The notes under the pieces are model-generated. The model did not search any database, was not told the DNA's origin, and saw only the letters and a program-made list of their open reading frames with translations. The translations under genes and the position numbers were made by a program. A stretch of DNA of 59,368 bases from Hydrogenophaga sp. (GTDB lineage Bacteria > Pseudomonadota > Gammaproteobacteria > Burkholderiales > Burkholderiaceae_C): NCBI GenBank assembly GCA_011391595.1, contig JAABQG010000017.1:1-59368 (forward strand). Reading direction: 5' to 3'. Below are positions 1-9,139 of the stretch, piece by piece. Position 1 is the stretch's first letter, and each line of letters opens with the position of its first letter.

Positions 1-1
1 G

Positions 2-445
2 GCCCTGTGCGCGGCCTACGTGGCGGCGCAGAAGCCGGCGGACATTCTGTTCCTGGTGTCTGCGGCGTTCTCGTTTGCTGCGGCGGCCTTCTTCCCGGCA
101 TTGACCCTGGGCATCTTCTGGAAACGCGCCAACAAATGGGGCGCCTCGCTGGGCATGATCGCCGGCCTGGGCGTCACGTTCTACTACATGGTGACCACCC
201 AGCCCTGGCTGTACAAACTGACGCACGGCGGTGTCGCGCTGACGCCTGAAGTCCTCAAGGCCAACACCTGGTGGGACATTGCACCGATCTCCGCCGGCCT
301 GTTCGGCGTGCCGGTGGGCTTTGCGGTGATCATCATCGTGTCGTTGCTGACCAAGGCGCCAGGCAGGGATATCCAGGAACTGGTGGAGCATGTGCGCTTC
401 CCCAGCCTGGACGGAAAGGTCTCAGCCGGTAGCGCCGCGCACTAA
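2..445 (+). CDS. Sodium:solute symporter, C-terminal part (5' truncated by window)
   Basis: Only the last 147 codons are present; the reading frame is open from base 2. The translation shows two hydrophobic membrane segments around FLVSAAFSFAAAAFFPALTLG and a further one near the end (GFAVIIIVSLLT), separated by a basic loop FWKRANKWG. This matches the C-terminal end of sodium:solute symporters of the acetate permease (ActP/VC_2705) type, inner-membrane proteins that import small organic acids with sodium. The substrate cannot be told from this fragment. The gene ends at TAA and is followed 16 bases later by a strong terminator hairpin, so it is the last gene of its transcript. Confidence 0.8.
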   Translation, partial: ALCAAYVAAQKPADILFLVSAAFSFAAAAFFPALTLGIFWKRANKWGASLGMIAGLGVTFYYMVTTQPWLYKLTHGGVALTPEVLKANTWWDIAPISAGLFGVPVGFAVIIIVSLLTKAPGRDIQELVEHVRFPSLDGKVSAGSAAH

Positions 446-460
446 GGGCTGACTGACAAC

Positions 461-500
461 AAAACCCCCCGTCACCTGAGGTGACGGGGGGTTTTCTTTT
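461..500 (+). terminator. Rho-independent terminator of the symporter gene
   Basis: A near-perfect inverted repeat (AAAACCCCCCGTCACCT, then AGGTGACGGGGGGTTTT) with a tiny loop, followed by TTTTCTTTT. The A-run on the left and T-run on the right mean it could act in both directions, ending the symporter gene and the convergent small gene at 556-1065. Confidence 0.93.
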
Positions 501-555
501 GTGCCTGCGTGGCCGTGTCGCTGCCTGCGAACCCGCGATGTGAATGGGGTCGGCC

Positions 556-1065
556 TCAGGCCTTGAGCGCCGCCGCGACGAATTCAGCAGCCTTGGTTTC
601 GGAGCGCATACCGGCCACCACCCGCCTGATTTCGAGGATGCGGGCCGTGAACTGGTCAATGCTCTTGCACTTTTCGAGCTGCAGGCACAGCGGCTCGCTG
701 CCAGGCCCGAGCAGGTTTTCCAGCAGCCGGGTCGCGCGGCGGATGGCGTCCGGCAGCGCCGCTTCAGCCAAGGCGCCGGACACTTTTTCCGCCGCAGCTG
801 AAGGCACCGGCGCCGGCGCCTGGGGGGGCGGGGGCGGTGGCGCATTGACGATCTCGACGTAGCCAGAGTCCAGCAACTCACCCAGCACCTGTCGCGCTTC
901 ATCGGGGTTGGCCAGCGATTTGACCAGCGCTCCGACGGGCTTTGCGCCATCGACCAGGATCAGCAGCATGCGATGTTTCTGCCCCATGGCCCGATCCCTG
1001 ACCTTGATGGCGTTGACACCGGACTCGGTCTTTCGCAGCAAGTAAGTCAAAGCCAGATCAGTCAT
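556..1065 (-). CDS. Hypothetical protein, paralogue of the divergent gene at 1383-1853
   Basis: A 169-residue soluble protein without signal peptide or membrane segment. Residues 1-75 (MTDLALTYLLRKTESGV onward, with the core LLILVDGAKPVGALVKSL and a C-terminal DSGYVEIV) look like a small alpha/beta or winged-helix module. A proline-rich linker (seven prolines in a row near residue 78) joins it to an alpha-helical C-terminal half. The divergent neighbour has the same plan, including KTE-x-G, IL-x-DG-x-K and a GY near the end of the first module. I do not recognise a named family. The start ATG is preceded by a purine-rich GGAGG-like site. Function unknown; the pairing suggests an ancient duplication. 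Confidence 0.72.
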   Translation of the reverse strand: MTDLALTYLLRKTESGVNAIKVRDRAMGQKHRMLLILVDGAKPVGALVKSLANPDEARQVLGELLDSGYVEIVNAPPPPPPQAPAPVPSAAAEKVSGALAEAALPDAIRRATRLLENLLGPGSEPLCLQLEKCKSIDQFTARILEIRRVVAGMRSETKAAEFVAAALKA

Positions 1066-1382
1066 TATTTCCTCCAGATGCTGGCAGGCCAGCTGAGTCG
1101 CCTGCCACCGCTACGGTTTCAAGAGCCTTTGTTGCTCTGCATTCTATTCAATCCCCCCTGTCTGGCGAGGTTGCGCGCCTGTTTTGCCGTAAACAGGCTT
1201 GCGAGGGCTGAGGCCTGATTGTCCGCGTGTCTTGAAAACGACACTGTTCCGCTTGGTGACGGCTGGAAAGCGCTGTCTACGGCGCCCGGTCCGACGCTGA
1301 TCACCCCGCCCACTGGGTTTCATGTGAGGCAGAATTAGTGTCAGGCCCTGATGGGCGACGGACGCAATGGGGTGAAACGAAC
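1066..1382. other. Divergent intergenic region between two paralogous small genes
   Basis: This 317-base gap holds the promoters of both divergent genes. I see no repeat-family copy, RNA gene or clear operator in it. Composition is close to that of the neighbours, apart from a slightly AT-richer patch near 1140-1200. No convincing -35/-10 pair could be assigned by eye. Confidence 0.4.
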
Positions 1383-1853
1383 ATGAAATATGTCAAGACC
1401 GAGGCTGGCCAGCGGGCCCTCAAGGAGCGTTCGCAACAGCTAACCTCGCGCCAAAGGTCGGCGATGATCCTGTTCGACGGCAAGAAGACGGTTGACCAGG
1501 TGCTCGCCGCGACGGCGGACCTCGGTGTCGTCTCGATTGACATTGATCATCTCGTGGCTCTGGGGTATCTCTGCGTTGCCGAGGGTCCTGTGCCGCCTGT
1601 GGGTTTGCCAGCGGCGACGTTGGCTGCAGTTCCGGCGGTGCAGGCGCCAGCCCTCAACAAGTCCGAACGTTTCGTCTTGGCCTGGCCCATTGCCATTCGC
1701 CTGGCCGGCGCCTTGGGGCTGCGCGGCTACCTTCTCAAGCGCACGGTGGAGGCTGCGGCCGGGTACGACGACCTGGTGGCCCTGCTGCCAAAGATTACCG
1801 ACGCCGTGGGAACGGAAAAGGCCCGCGAACTGAGAAAAGCACTTCGGGTCTGA
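1383..1853 (+). CDS. Hypothetical protein, paralogue of the gene at 556-1065
   Basis: A 156-residue protein starting MKYVKTEAGQRALKERS. The ATG at 1383 is preferred over an upstream in-frame start at 1338 because a GGGGTGA-like ribosome site lies just before it. The N-terminal module (MILFDGKKTVDQVLAAT, ending in LVALGYLCV) aligns by eye with the divergent neighbour. An alanine/proline-rich linker follows, then a helical C-terminal half. There is no signal peptide or catalytic motif. Family and function are unknown; it lies upstream of uvrA on the same strand, with a 129-base gap. Confidence 0.75.
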   Translation: MKYVKTEAGQRALKERSQQLTSRQRSAMILFDGKKTVDQVLAATADLGVVSIDIDHLVALGYLCVAEGPVPPVGLPAATLAAVPAVQAPALNKSERFVLAWPIAIRLAGALGLRGYLLKRTVEAAAGYDDLVALLPKITDAVGTEKARELRKALRV

Positions 1854-1982
1854 GCGTTTTCGAGTGCGGCCAGCCCTGTCCGGGTGGGTCGGGCGGCGGA
1901 ACCCGACGCCGATGTCCCCACGCCGCGCCGTGTCCGGCTTCCTGCCTAGAATCTTTGGCCTCCTTCCAGAAAGTACCCCCGA

Positions 1983-4900
1983 ATGACCCAGGGAACCATC
2001 CGCATCCGCGGTGCGCGCCAGCACAACCTCAAGAATCTTGACCTGGACATCCGCACCGGGGAACTGACCGTCGTCACAGGGCCCAGTGGCTCCGGCAAGT
2101 CGAGCCTGGTCTTTGACACCTTGTACGCCGAGGGTCAACGCCGCTACGTGGAAACCTTTTCTGCGTATGCCCGACAGTTCCTGGACCGCATGGACAAGCC
2201 GGCCGTCGACAAGGTCGAAGGCGTGCCGCCGGCGATTGCCATCGACCAGACCAATCCGGTGCGCAGCTCCCGTTCCACGGTGGGCACGATGACCGAGCTG
2301 AACGACCACCTGAAGCTGCTGTTCGCGCGGGCCGGGCAGCTGTTCGACCGGCAGACCGCGCAGCCGGTGCGGCACGATGTGCCCGAAACCATCTACGCCG
2401 AATTGCTGCAACGCGCGCGGCAGGGCGACCTCCGTCTGGCGGTGACTTTTCCGGTGGAGTTGCCCGCCAACACCAGCGCGGCCGAGGTCGAGCAGTGGCT
2501 GTCGGCCAGTGGCTTCACCAAGGTGCAGGCCGAACGCGAGGTGGCAACGCCGACCGGGCCACGCAAAGTGCTGGACGTGGTCGCCGACCGCTTCCGGATC
2601 GGTCACGTGGAGAAAGCGCGTGTGGTCGAGGCCATCGAGGTCGCGCTCAAGCGAGGCGCCGGTCGGCTCAACGTCTACAGGCTGCAGGATGAGTTGAGCC
2701 GCCCCGACGCCGGGCCGCCCCAAGGCGGCGCAGCCCCCTCGGGGGGCAGCGAATTGCACGAAGTGAAGAGCGTGGGGGCGTATGACCTGTGGCGCTTCTC
2801 CACCGGCCTGCATTGCCCCGACAGTGACCTGCGCTACACCGACCCGATTCCCTCGGCTTTCTCCTTCAACTCGGCGGTGGGCGCCTGCGAAACCTGCCGC
2901 GGATTTGGCCGCGTGATCGGCGTGGACTACGGCCTGGTGATTCCCAACGACAAGCTCACCTTGCGTGCCGGCGCCATCAAGCCCATGCAGACGCCGGCGT
3001 GGAAGGAGGCACAGGACGATCTGATGCGCCATGCCGAAACGGCCGGCATTCCGCGCGACACACCCTGGAACAAGCTCACGCCCGAGCAGCAGGGCTGGGT
3101 CATCAACGGCTCGCCCCACTGGAACGGCAAGTGGAACCAGCACTGGTTCGGCATCAAGCGCTTCTTCGAGTACCTGGAGAGCAAGTCGTACAAGATGCAC
3201 ATCCGCGTGCTGCTCTCCAAGTACCGCAGCTACACCCCCTGCGGCAGCTGCAGCGGTGCGCGCCTGAAGACCGAGAGCCTGCTCTGGCGCATTGGCTCGA
3301 AGGAAGATGCCGACGCCGTGATGGAACCGGCCCGACGGTTCATGCCAGCCGGGGTGAGCTGGGCCCGCCCCCAACTTGAAGCCCTGCCAGGTCTGTGCCT
3401 GCACGACCTGATGCTGCTGCCGCTGGACCGGCTGCGCCGCTTCTTCGAATCGATGACCCAGACGCCGCGTGTCACGGCCAACGAGGGCGAGACTCAGGCG
3501 TTGAAACTGCTGTTCGGGGAAATCACCACCCGCCTCAAGTACCTCTGCGACGTCGGTATCGGCTACCTCACGCTGGACCGCCAGAGCCGCACCCTCTCAG
3601 GCGGCGAGGTGCAGCGCATCAACCTCACCACCGCTCTGGGCACTTCGCTGGTCAACACCCTGTTCGTGCTGGACGAGCCCAGCATCGGCCTGCACCCGCG
3701 CGACATGCACCGCATCATCAAGGCCATGCAGCGCCTGCGCGACGCCGGCAACACGCTGGTGGTGGTGGAGCACGACCCGGCCGTGATGCTGGCCGCCGAC
3801 CGCATGATCGACATGGGCCCCGGCCCCGGCGAGCGCGGCGGGCAGATCGTGTTCGACGGCACGACCGACGCGCTGCGCAGTGCCGACACGCTGACCGGCG
3901 CTTACCTGGGCGGGCGCAAGCAGGTCGGCATGGGCTTCAAGCGCATGGTGACCGACCACACGCCACGCCTCATCCTTGAAGGCGTGCGCGAACACAACCT
4001 GAAGAACGTCACCGCCGAAATCCCGTTGCAGCGGCTGGTCTGCGTGACCGGTGTCAGCGGCTCGGGCAAGTCCAGCCTGATCCAGGACGTGCTGGCCCCG
4101 GCGCTGCTACGCCATTTCGGCAAGGCGACGGAATCCGCAGGCGCGCACGACCGCCTGCTGGGGGCGGACCACCTGAGCGAAGCCGTGTTCGTGGACCAGT
4201 CGCCCATCGGCAAGACGGCGCGCTCCAACCCGGCGAGCTATGTCGGCGCATGGGACGCGGTGCGCGAGATCTTTGCCACCGCGCCGCTGTCGCGCCAGCG
4301 CGGCTACACCGCTAGCAAGTTCAGCTTCAACAGCGGTGACGGGCGCTGTCCGACCTGTGGCGGCTCCGGCTTCGAGCATGTGGAGATGCAGTTCCTAAGC
4401 GACGTGTACCTGCGTTGCCCGGACTGCAACGGCCAGCGCTACCGGCCCGAGATTCTGGAAATCACCATCGAACGCCAGCCGCTCGGTGCGATCCATCCGC
4501 GCGCCATGAACGTGGCCGACGTGCTGGACCTGACCGTCAGCGAGGCCGCCGCCGTCTTTGCCCACGACCGCGACGTGATCCGCGCCTTGCAGCCCATCGT
4601 CGACGTGGGTCTGGAGTACGTCAAGCTGGGCCAGCCCGTGCCCACGCTGTCGGGTGGCGAGGCGCAGCGCCTGAAGCTGGCAGGTTTCCTGGCCGAGGCG
4701 GCGCGCAGCGGTTCGAAAGGCGCCAGCGCCAGCCGACAGCCGCTGGCGCGCAAGGGCACGTTGTTCCTTTTCGACGAGCCCACCACCGGCCTGCACTTTG
4801 ACGACATCGCCAAGCTCATGCGCGCGCTGCGCAAGCTGCTGGACGCCGGCCATTCGCTGGTCGTGATCGAGCACAACCTCGACGTGATTCGAGCCAGCGA

Positions 4901-7900
4901 CTGGCTCATCGACCTCGGCCCCGAAGGCGGTGACGCGGGCGGACTGATCGTCGCGCAGGGCACGCCCGAGGACGTTCGCCTGCATGCCACCTCGCACACC
5001 GGAAAGGCCCTGCGTGACTACGACAGTTCGCTGGGGCTCGGCAGTCACCGCGTCGAAGACGGCGTGCCGGTGCAGCGGATCGCCCGTGCTCGCCGCCTGG
5101 CCACGGTGGCCGACGAGGCGATCCAGATCGTCAACGCCCGCGAGCACAACCTCAAGTCGCTGAGCGTCAACATCCCGCGCGGCAAGTTCAGTGTGGTCAC
5201 CGGCGTCAGCGGCTCGGGCAAGTCCACGCTGGCCTTCGACATCCTGTTCAACGAAGGCCAGCGCCGCTACCTGGAGAGCCTGAACGCCTACGCGCGCAGC
5301 ATCGTGCAGCCGGCGGGCCGGCCCGAAGTCGATGCGGTCTATGGCATCCCGCCGACGGTGGCGATCGAGCAGCGCCTGTCGCGTGGCGGACGCAAGAGCA
5401 CGGTCGGCACCACCACCGAGGTCTGGCATTTCCTGCGCCTGCTTTATGTGAAGCTCGGCGTACAGCATTGCATCCACGATGGCGCGGCGGTGCAGCCGCA
5501 GACGCCCGAGCGCATCGCGGCACAGCTGATGACGCAGTTCCGCGGCCAGCACATCGGCCTGCTGGCGCCGCTGGTCATGAACCGCAAGGGCGTGTACACC
5601 GAGCTGGCCGACTGGGCCCGCCCGCGCGGCTACACCCACTTGCGCGTGGACGGCAACTTCCTGCCGACGACAAACTTTCCGCGCATCGACCGCTTCAAGG
5701 AACACACCATCGAGCTGCCGGTGCTCAGCCTCGACGTGAACCCCGAGAACGAGAAGCTGCTGCGCGACGCACTGGGCCGTGCATTGGAGCATGGCAAGGG
5801 CGTGGTCCATGTGCTGAGCGAATTGACCGGCCTGCGTGCCGCGATGATCGCTGGCACGCCGACGGCAGGCATCGGCAAGTTGCTGGCCTTCTCCACCCAG
5901 CGTGCCTGCCCGGTGTGCAGTACCAGTTATGCCGAACTCGACCCGCGCCTGTTCTCCTACAACAGCAAGCACGGCTGGTGCCCCGACTGCGTGGGCACAG
6001 GCGTGAGGCTCACGAAGGAGCAGCGCAAGGTCTTCGACGACTCGGTGCGCGACGACGACCACAAGGGCCGTGAGCAGACCTTCGCTGAACCCGAGGCGGA
6101 GGACGTGACCGACGCCGCCTGCCCGACCTGCCAGGGCACCCGGCTGAACGCCACGGCGCGGGCCGTGCGGTTTGGCGCTATGGAGAGCACAGGTGTCGCC
6201 GGCATCGGTATCACTGACCTGGCCCGCCTGGCCGTCACCGACATCCGCCGGTGGGTCGAATCCCTGGCGCTCACCGGCCGCGACAGCGAGATTGCGCGCG
6301 ATCTGGTGCCCGAGATCAAAAGCCGCCTCGAATTCCTGGAAGAAGTCGGTCTGGGCTACCTCACGCTCGACCGCGGCGCGCCCACGCTCAGCGGTGGCGA
6401 GGCCCAGCGCATCCGCCTGGCCGCGCAGCTCGGCAGCAACCTGCAAGGCGTGTGCTACGTGCTCGACGAGCCCACCATCGGCCTGCACGCGCGCGACAAC
6501 CAGATCCTGCTGAACGCGCTGAAGACGCTGAGCGACAAGGGCAACACGCTGGTGGTGGTGGAGCACGATGAAGACACCATCCGCCGCGCCGACCACATCA
6601 TCGACATTGGCCCCAGCGCCGGCAAGCGCGGCGGGCGGCTGGTGGCCGAAGGCAGCGTGGGTGACATCACCGGCGCGGAGGACTCCCAGACCGGTCGGTA
6701 CCTGCTGCACGCGATGAAGCATCCACTGCAGGCGCGACGGGCGGTAGCGGGGCGCGGGGCAGCGGATTTGGGGTCGGATCCCAATTTCCCCCCAAGACCG
6801 TCCAAGAAAACCGCTGCGTTATCGAAATTGGGCTCTGACCCCAAATTCACGGACCACGAAGTCCAAGCTTGGATTACCGTCACCGGTGCCAACCTCCACA
6901 ACCTGCAGAACGTCAACGTCGACGTCCCCCTCCAGCGCTTGGTTGCCGTCACCGGCGTTTCCGGCTCCGGCAAATCGACGCTGGCCCGCGACGTGCTGCT
7001 GGCCAGCGTGCAGGCGCTGGTGGCGCAGCGATCCACCCGGGCCGGACGCGATGCGATGGACGCGGGGCAGTTCCCGGCGCTGACCGGGTGCAGTGGCCTG
7101 ACCGGTTTCGAGCCCATCGACCGCGTGCTCGAGGTCGACCAGACGCCCATCGGCAAGACGCCGCGCAGCTGCCCGGCCACCTACATCGGCTTCTGGGACA
7201 CCATCCGCAAGCTGTTTGCGGAGACCCTGGAAGCCAAGGCCCGTGGCTACGCGGCAGGGCGCTTCTCTTTCAATACTGGCGAGGGGCGCTGCCCCAGCTG
7301 CGAAGGGCAGGGCATCCGCACCATCGCCATGAGCTTCCTGCCCGACGTGAAGGTGCTCTGCGAAACCTGCCACGGCGCGCGCTTCAACCCCGAGACGCTG
7401 GCGGTGACCTGGCGCGGCAAGAGCATCGGCGACATCCTGCAGATGGAGGTCGACGAAGCGGTGAATTTCTTCGCTTCCATGCCCAACATCAGCCACCCGC
7501 TGCAGCTGCTGAAGGACGTGGGCCTGGGCTACCTGACGCTGGGCCAGCCCTCGCCGACGCTGTCAGGCGGCGAAGCGCAGCGCATCAAGCTCGTCACCGA
7601 ACTGTCCAAGGTGCGCGACGACATCGGCCGGCGCGGGCAGAAAGCCCCGCACACCCTCTACGTTCTGGACGAGCCGACCGTCGGCCTGCACATGGCCGAT
7701 GTGGACAAGCTGATCCGCGTGCTGCACCGCCTGGTCGATGGCGGCCACAGCGTGGTGGTGATCGAGCACGACCTGGACGTGATCGCCGAGGCCGACTGGA
7801 TCATTGACCTCGGCCCCGAAGGCGGCCAGGCCGGCGGGCGCGTGGTGGCCGCCGCCACGCCAGAAGCCGTGGTGCGCTCGGGCACACACACCGGGGTGGC

Positions 7901-7928
7901 GCTGGCGTCGGTACTGGCCCGGGGGTGA
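1983..7928 (+). CDS. uvrA: Double-length excinuclease ABC subunit A (four ATPase cassettes)
   Basis: UvrA recognises DNA lesions in nucleotide excision repair and hands them to UvrB. Family members are usually about 940-960 residues; this one is 1981 because two complete UvrA-like halves are fused. Walker A motifs (G-x-SGSGKS) lie near residues 33, 690, 1074 and 1658, and ABC signatures (LSGGE-x-QR) near 537, 889, 1469 and 1860, each followed by a DEP-x-x-GLH Walker B. Zinc-finger CxxC pairs are present in both halves. Two dispersed repeats are translated inside it: a GC-rich repeat at residues about 243-256 and a REP-like hairpin at about 1594-1622. It may be an auxiliary UvrA beside a normal one; that cannot be seen here. 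Double UvrA proteins are annotated in other Burkholderiales, but I know of no clear functional study. Confidence 0.93.
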   Translation: MTQGTIRIRGARQHNLKNLDLDIRTGELTVVTGPSGSGKSSLVFDTLYAEGQRRYVETFSAYARQFLDRMDKPAVDKVEGVPPAIAIDQTNPVRSSRSTVGTMTELNDHLKLLFARAGQLFDRQTAQPVRHDVPETIYAELLQRARQGDLRLAVTFPVELPANTSAAEVEQWLSASGFTKVQAEREVATPTGPRKVLDVVADRFRIGHVEKARVVEAIEVALKRGAGRLNVYRLQDELSRPDAGPPQGGAAPSGGSELHEVKSVGAYDLWRFSTGLHCPDSDLRYTDPIPSAFSFNSAVGACETCRGFGRVIGVDYGLVIPNDKLTLRAGAIKPMQTPAWKEAQDDLMRHAETAGIPRDTPWNKLTPEQQGWVINGSPHWNGKWNQHWFGIKRFFEYLESKSYKMHIRVLLSKYRSYTPCGSCSGARLKTESLLWRIGSKEDADAVMEPARRFMPAGVSWARPQLEALPGLCLHDLMLLPLDRLRRFFESMTQTPRVTANEGETQALKLLFGEITTRLKYLCDVGIGYLTLDRQSRTLSGGEVQRINLTTALGTSLVNTLFVLDEPSIGLHPRDMHRIIKAMQRLRDAGNTLVVVEHDPAVMLAADRMIDMGPGPGERGGQIVFDGTTDALRSADTLTGAYLGGRKQVGMGFKRMVTDHTPRLILEGVREHNLKNVTAEIPLQRLVCVTGVSGSGKSSLIQDVLAPALLRHFGKATESAGAHDRLLGADHLSEAVFVDQSPIGKTARSNPASYVGAWDAVREIFATAPLSRQRGYTASKFSFNSGDGRCPTCGGSGFEHVEMQFLSDVYLRCPDCNGQRYRPEILEITIERQPLGAIHPRAMNVADVLDLTVSEAAAVFAHDRDVIRALQPIVDVGLEYVKLGQPVPTLSGGEAQRLKLAGFLAEAARSGSKGASASRQPLARKGTLFLFDEPTTGLHFDDIAKLMRALRKLLDAGHSLVVIEHNLDVIRASDWLIDLGPEGGDAGGLIVAQGTPEDVRLHATSHTGKALRDYDSSLGLGSHRVEDGVPVQRIARARRLATVADEAIQIVNAREHNLKSLSVNIPRGKFSVVTGVSGSGKSTLAFDILFNEGQRRYLESLNAYARSIVQPAGRPEVDAVYGIPPTVAIEQRLSRGGRKSTVGTTTEVWHFLRLLYVKLGVQHCIHDGAAVQPQTPERIAAQLMTQFRGQHIGLLAPLVMNRKGVYTELADWARPRGYTHLRVDGNFLPTTNFPRIDRFKEHTIELPVLSLDVNPENEKLLRDALGRALEHGKGVVHVLSELTGLRAAMIAGTPTAGIGKLLAFSTQRACPVCSTSYAELDPRLFSYNSKHGWCPDCVGTGVRLTKEQRKVFDDSVRDDDHKGREQTFAEPEAEDVTDAACPTCQGTRLNATARAVRFGAMESTGVAGIGITDLARLAVTDIRRWVESLALTGRDSEIARDLVPEIKSRLEFLEEVGLGYLTLDRGAPTLSGGEAQRIRLAAQLGSNLQGVCYVLDEPTIGLHARDNQILLNALKTLSDKGNTLVVVEHDEDTIRRADHIIDIGPSAGKRGGRLVAEGSVGDITGAEDSQTGRYLLHAMKHPLQARRAVAGRGAADLGSDPNFPPRPSKKTAALSKLGSDPKFTDHEVQAWITVTGANLHNLQNVNVDVPLQRLVAVTGVSGSGKSTLARDVLLASVQALVAQRSTRAGRDAMDAGQFPALTGCSGLTGFEPIDRVLEVDQTPIGKTPRSCPATYIGFWDTIRKLFAETLEAKARGYAAGRFSFNTGEGRCPSCEGQGIRTIAMSFLPDVKVLCETCHGARFNPETLAVTWRGKSIGDILQMEVDEAVNFFASMPNISHPLQLLKDVGLGYLTLGQPSPTLSGGEAQRIKLVTELSKVRDDIGRRGQKAPHTLYVLDEPTVGLHMADVDKLIRVLHRLVDGGHSVVVIEHDLDVIAEADWIIDLGPEGGQAGGRVVAAATPEAVVRSGTHTGVALASVLARG
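2709..2750 (-). repeat. Family B repeat, partial copy inside uvrA
   Basis: Half copy of the GC-rich dispersed repeat: GCCGGGCCGCCCCAAGG and then CAGCCCCCTCGGGGGGCAGC, antisense to the family orientation used here. It is translated in frame as AGPPQGGAAPSGGS, the same frame as the other coding copies, in a region where UvrA proteins normally have no such segment. Confidence 0.85.
6764..6848. repeat. REP-like inverted repeat translated within uvrA
   Basis: Two 25-base arms, 6764-6788 and 6824-6848, are inverted copies agreeing at 22 of 25 positions. The core is ATTTGGGGTCGGATCCCAAT on the left and AATTGGGCTCTGACCCCAAA on the right. The type GGGGTCAGAGCCCAATTT is a familiar REP-like element. 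The element stays in frame, giving LGSDPNF at one arm and LGSDPKF at the other, and forms a linker between the third and fourth ATPase cassettes. Confidence 0.85.
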
Positions 7929-7933
7929 GGATG

Positions 7934-7997
7934 CTCCTGTATCAATAGCTGTGAACGTCCATTCCATGATGGGAAAGACCTGTTTTTTATCTGAATC
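7934..7997 (+). repeat. Family A palindromic repeat, intergenic (copy A1)
   Basis: ATAGCT at 7945-7950, then CCATTCCATGATGGGAA and a TTTTTTAT tail ending in CTGAAT. It lies between uvrA and the binding-protein gene. The family frame (SIAVNVHSMMGK) is open through the copy although it is not in a gene. Confidence 0.8.
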
Positions 7998-8103
7998 AGG
8001 GCGTGGAACCTGGGTGACAGGCTGTCAGGGCTTTCCAGATGGCTTTCGAGCCCGGGTTCCGGTTGAATAGGGTCCACGTCACCCATTCGATCAGGAGAAC
8101 CCC

Positions 8104-9066
8104 ATGAAACGCCGCCACCTCGTCCAGCTCGCCGCCGCCACGCTCGCCGCACCCGCCTTCACGGCGAGTGCCCAAGCCTTCCCGACCAAACCGATCAAGC
8201 TGATCATTGCCTTCCCCGCAGGGGGGCCGACCGACATCACCATGCGCGCGCTGGCCGACAGCGCCAGCAAGATCCTGGGCCAGCCGGTCATCGTCGAGAA
8301 CAAGCCCGGCGCGGGCGGCACGCTGCCGGCGCAGGCGCTGCAGACCGCCCCGGCGGACGGCTACACCCTGGCGCAGATTCCGCTGGGCGTGTTCCGCCTG
8401 CCTTACACCACCAAGATCAACTGGGACCCGGTGAAGGACATCACCTATGTGCTCAACGTCACCGGCTACGCCTTCGGCCTGGTGGTTCCGGCCGATTCGC
8501 AACTGAAGACCTGGACGCATTTTGTCGCCTGGGCCAAGGCCAACCCGGGCAAGCTGACCTATGGCTCCACCGGCACCATGACCAGCCCGCACCTGACGAT
8601 GGAGCTGATCGCGCAGAAGCTGAATCTGGAACTGCTGCACGTGCCGTACAAGGGCAGCGCCGACCTGATGCAGTCCATCCTGGGCGGCAACATCATGGCG
8701 GCGGCGGACTCCACCGGCTTCGCGCCGCAGGTCGAGGCTGGCAAGCTGCGCGTGCTCAACACCTGGGGCGCCGAGCGCCTGGCCAAGTTCCCCGACGCGC
8801 CGACGCTCAAGGAACTTGGGCTGGACCTGGTGCAGAACTCCCCCTTCGGGATCGGGGCACCGAAGGGCACGCCGCCGGCGGTGGTCAAGCGCCTGCACGA
8901 CGCCTTCAAACAGGCCATGGAGCAGGAGAGCTACATCACCGCGCTCAAGCGCTACGACATGGTGCCCATGTACATGAGCAGCGTCCAGTACCAGAAGTTC
9001 GCGCAGGAGACGTTTGTGAAGGAAAAGGCGCTGGTCGAGAAGCTGGGGCTGGCCAAGCCGCAGTGA
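8104..9066 (+). CDS. Bug/TctC-family periplasmic substrate-binding protein
   Basis: A 320-residue exported protein of the Bug (TctC) family, which binds small carboxylates or similar ligands for tripartite tricarboxylate-type uptake. A signal peptide (MKRRHLVQLAAATLAAPAFT, cleavage after ASA or AQA) is followed by the typical FPTKPIKLIIAFPAGGPTD start of the mature protein and VENKPGAGGTLPA. AGGAGA sits 7 bases before the ATG. No membrane components are adjacent, which is usual for the many orphan Bug proteins of Burkholderiales. The ligand cannot be predicted. Confidence 0.92.
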   Translation: MKRRHLVQLAAATLAAPAFTASAQAFPTKPIKLIIAFPAGGPTDITMRALADSASKILGQPVIVENKPGAGGTLPAQALQTAPADGYTLAQIPLGVFRLPYTTKINWDPVKDITYVLNVTGYAFGLVVPADSQLKTWTHFVAWAKANPGKLTYGSTGTMTSPHLTMELIAQKLNLELLHVPYKGSADLMQSILGGNIMAAADSTGFAPQVEAGKLRVLNTWGAERLAKFPDAPTLKELGLDLVQNSPFGIGAPKGTPPAVVKRLHDAFKQAMEQESYITALKRYDMVPMYMSSVQYQKFAQETFVKEKALVEKLGLAKPQ

Positions 9067-9076
9067 CATTTCGCTC

Positions 9077-9139
9077 CACTTTTAGGAGCTTAATGTGACC
9101 ATCCCACGATGGGATAGAGCTGTTTTAGCTTGAAATTGC
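9077..9139 (+). repeat. Family A palindromic repeat at the 3' end of the HAD gene (copy A2)
   Basis: AGCTTAATGTGACCATCCCA, then CGATGGGAT and a TGTTTTAGCTTGAAATTG tail. It fills the gap between two convergent genes, and its right end supplies the TAA stop codon (9125-9127) of the HAD gene on the minus strand. Confidence 0.78.

Noticed and set aside
1440-3404. Very long open frame on the minus strand opposite uvrA (and a similar one at 4395-6722)
   Set aside because: It mirrors codon structure of the GC-rich uvrA gene, lacks recognisable domains and has a His/Arg/Gln-rich shadow composition.
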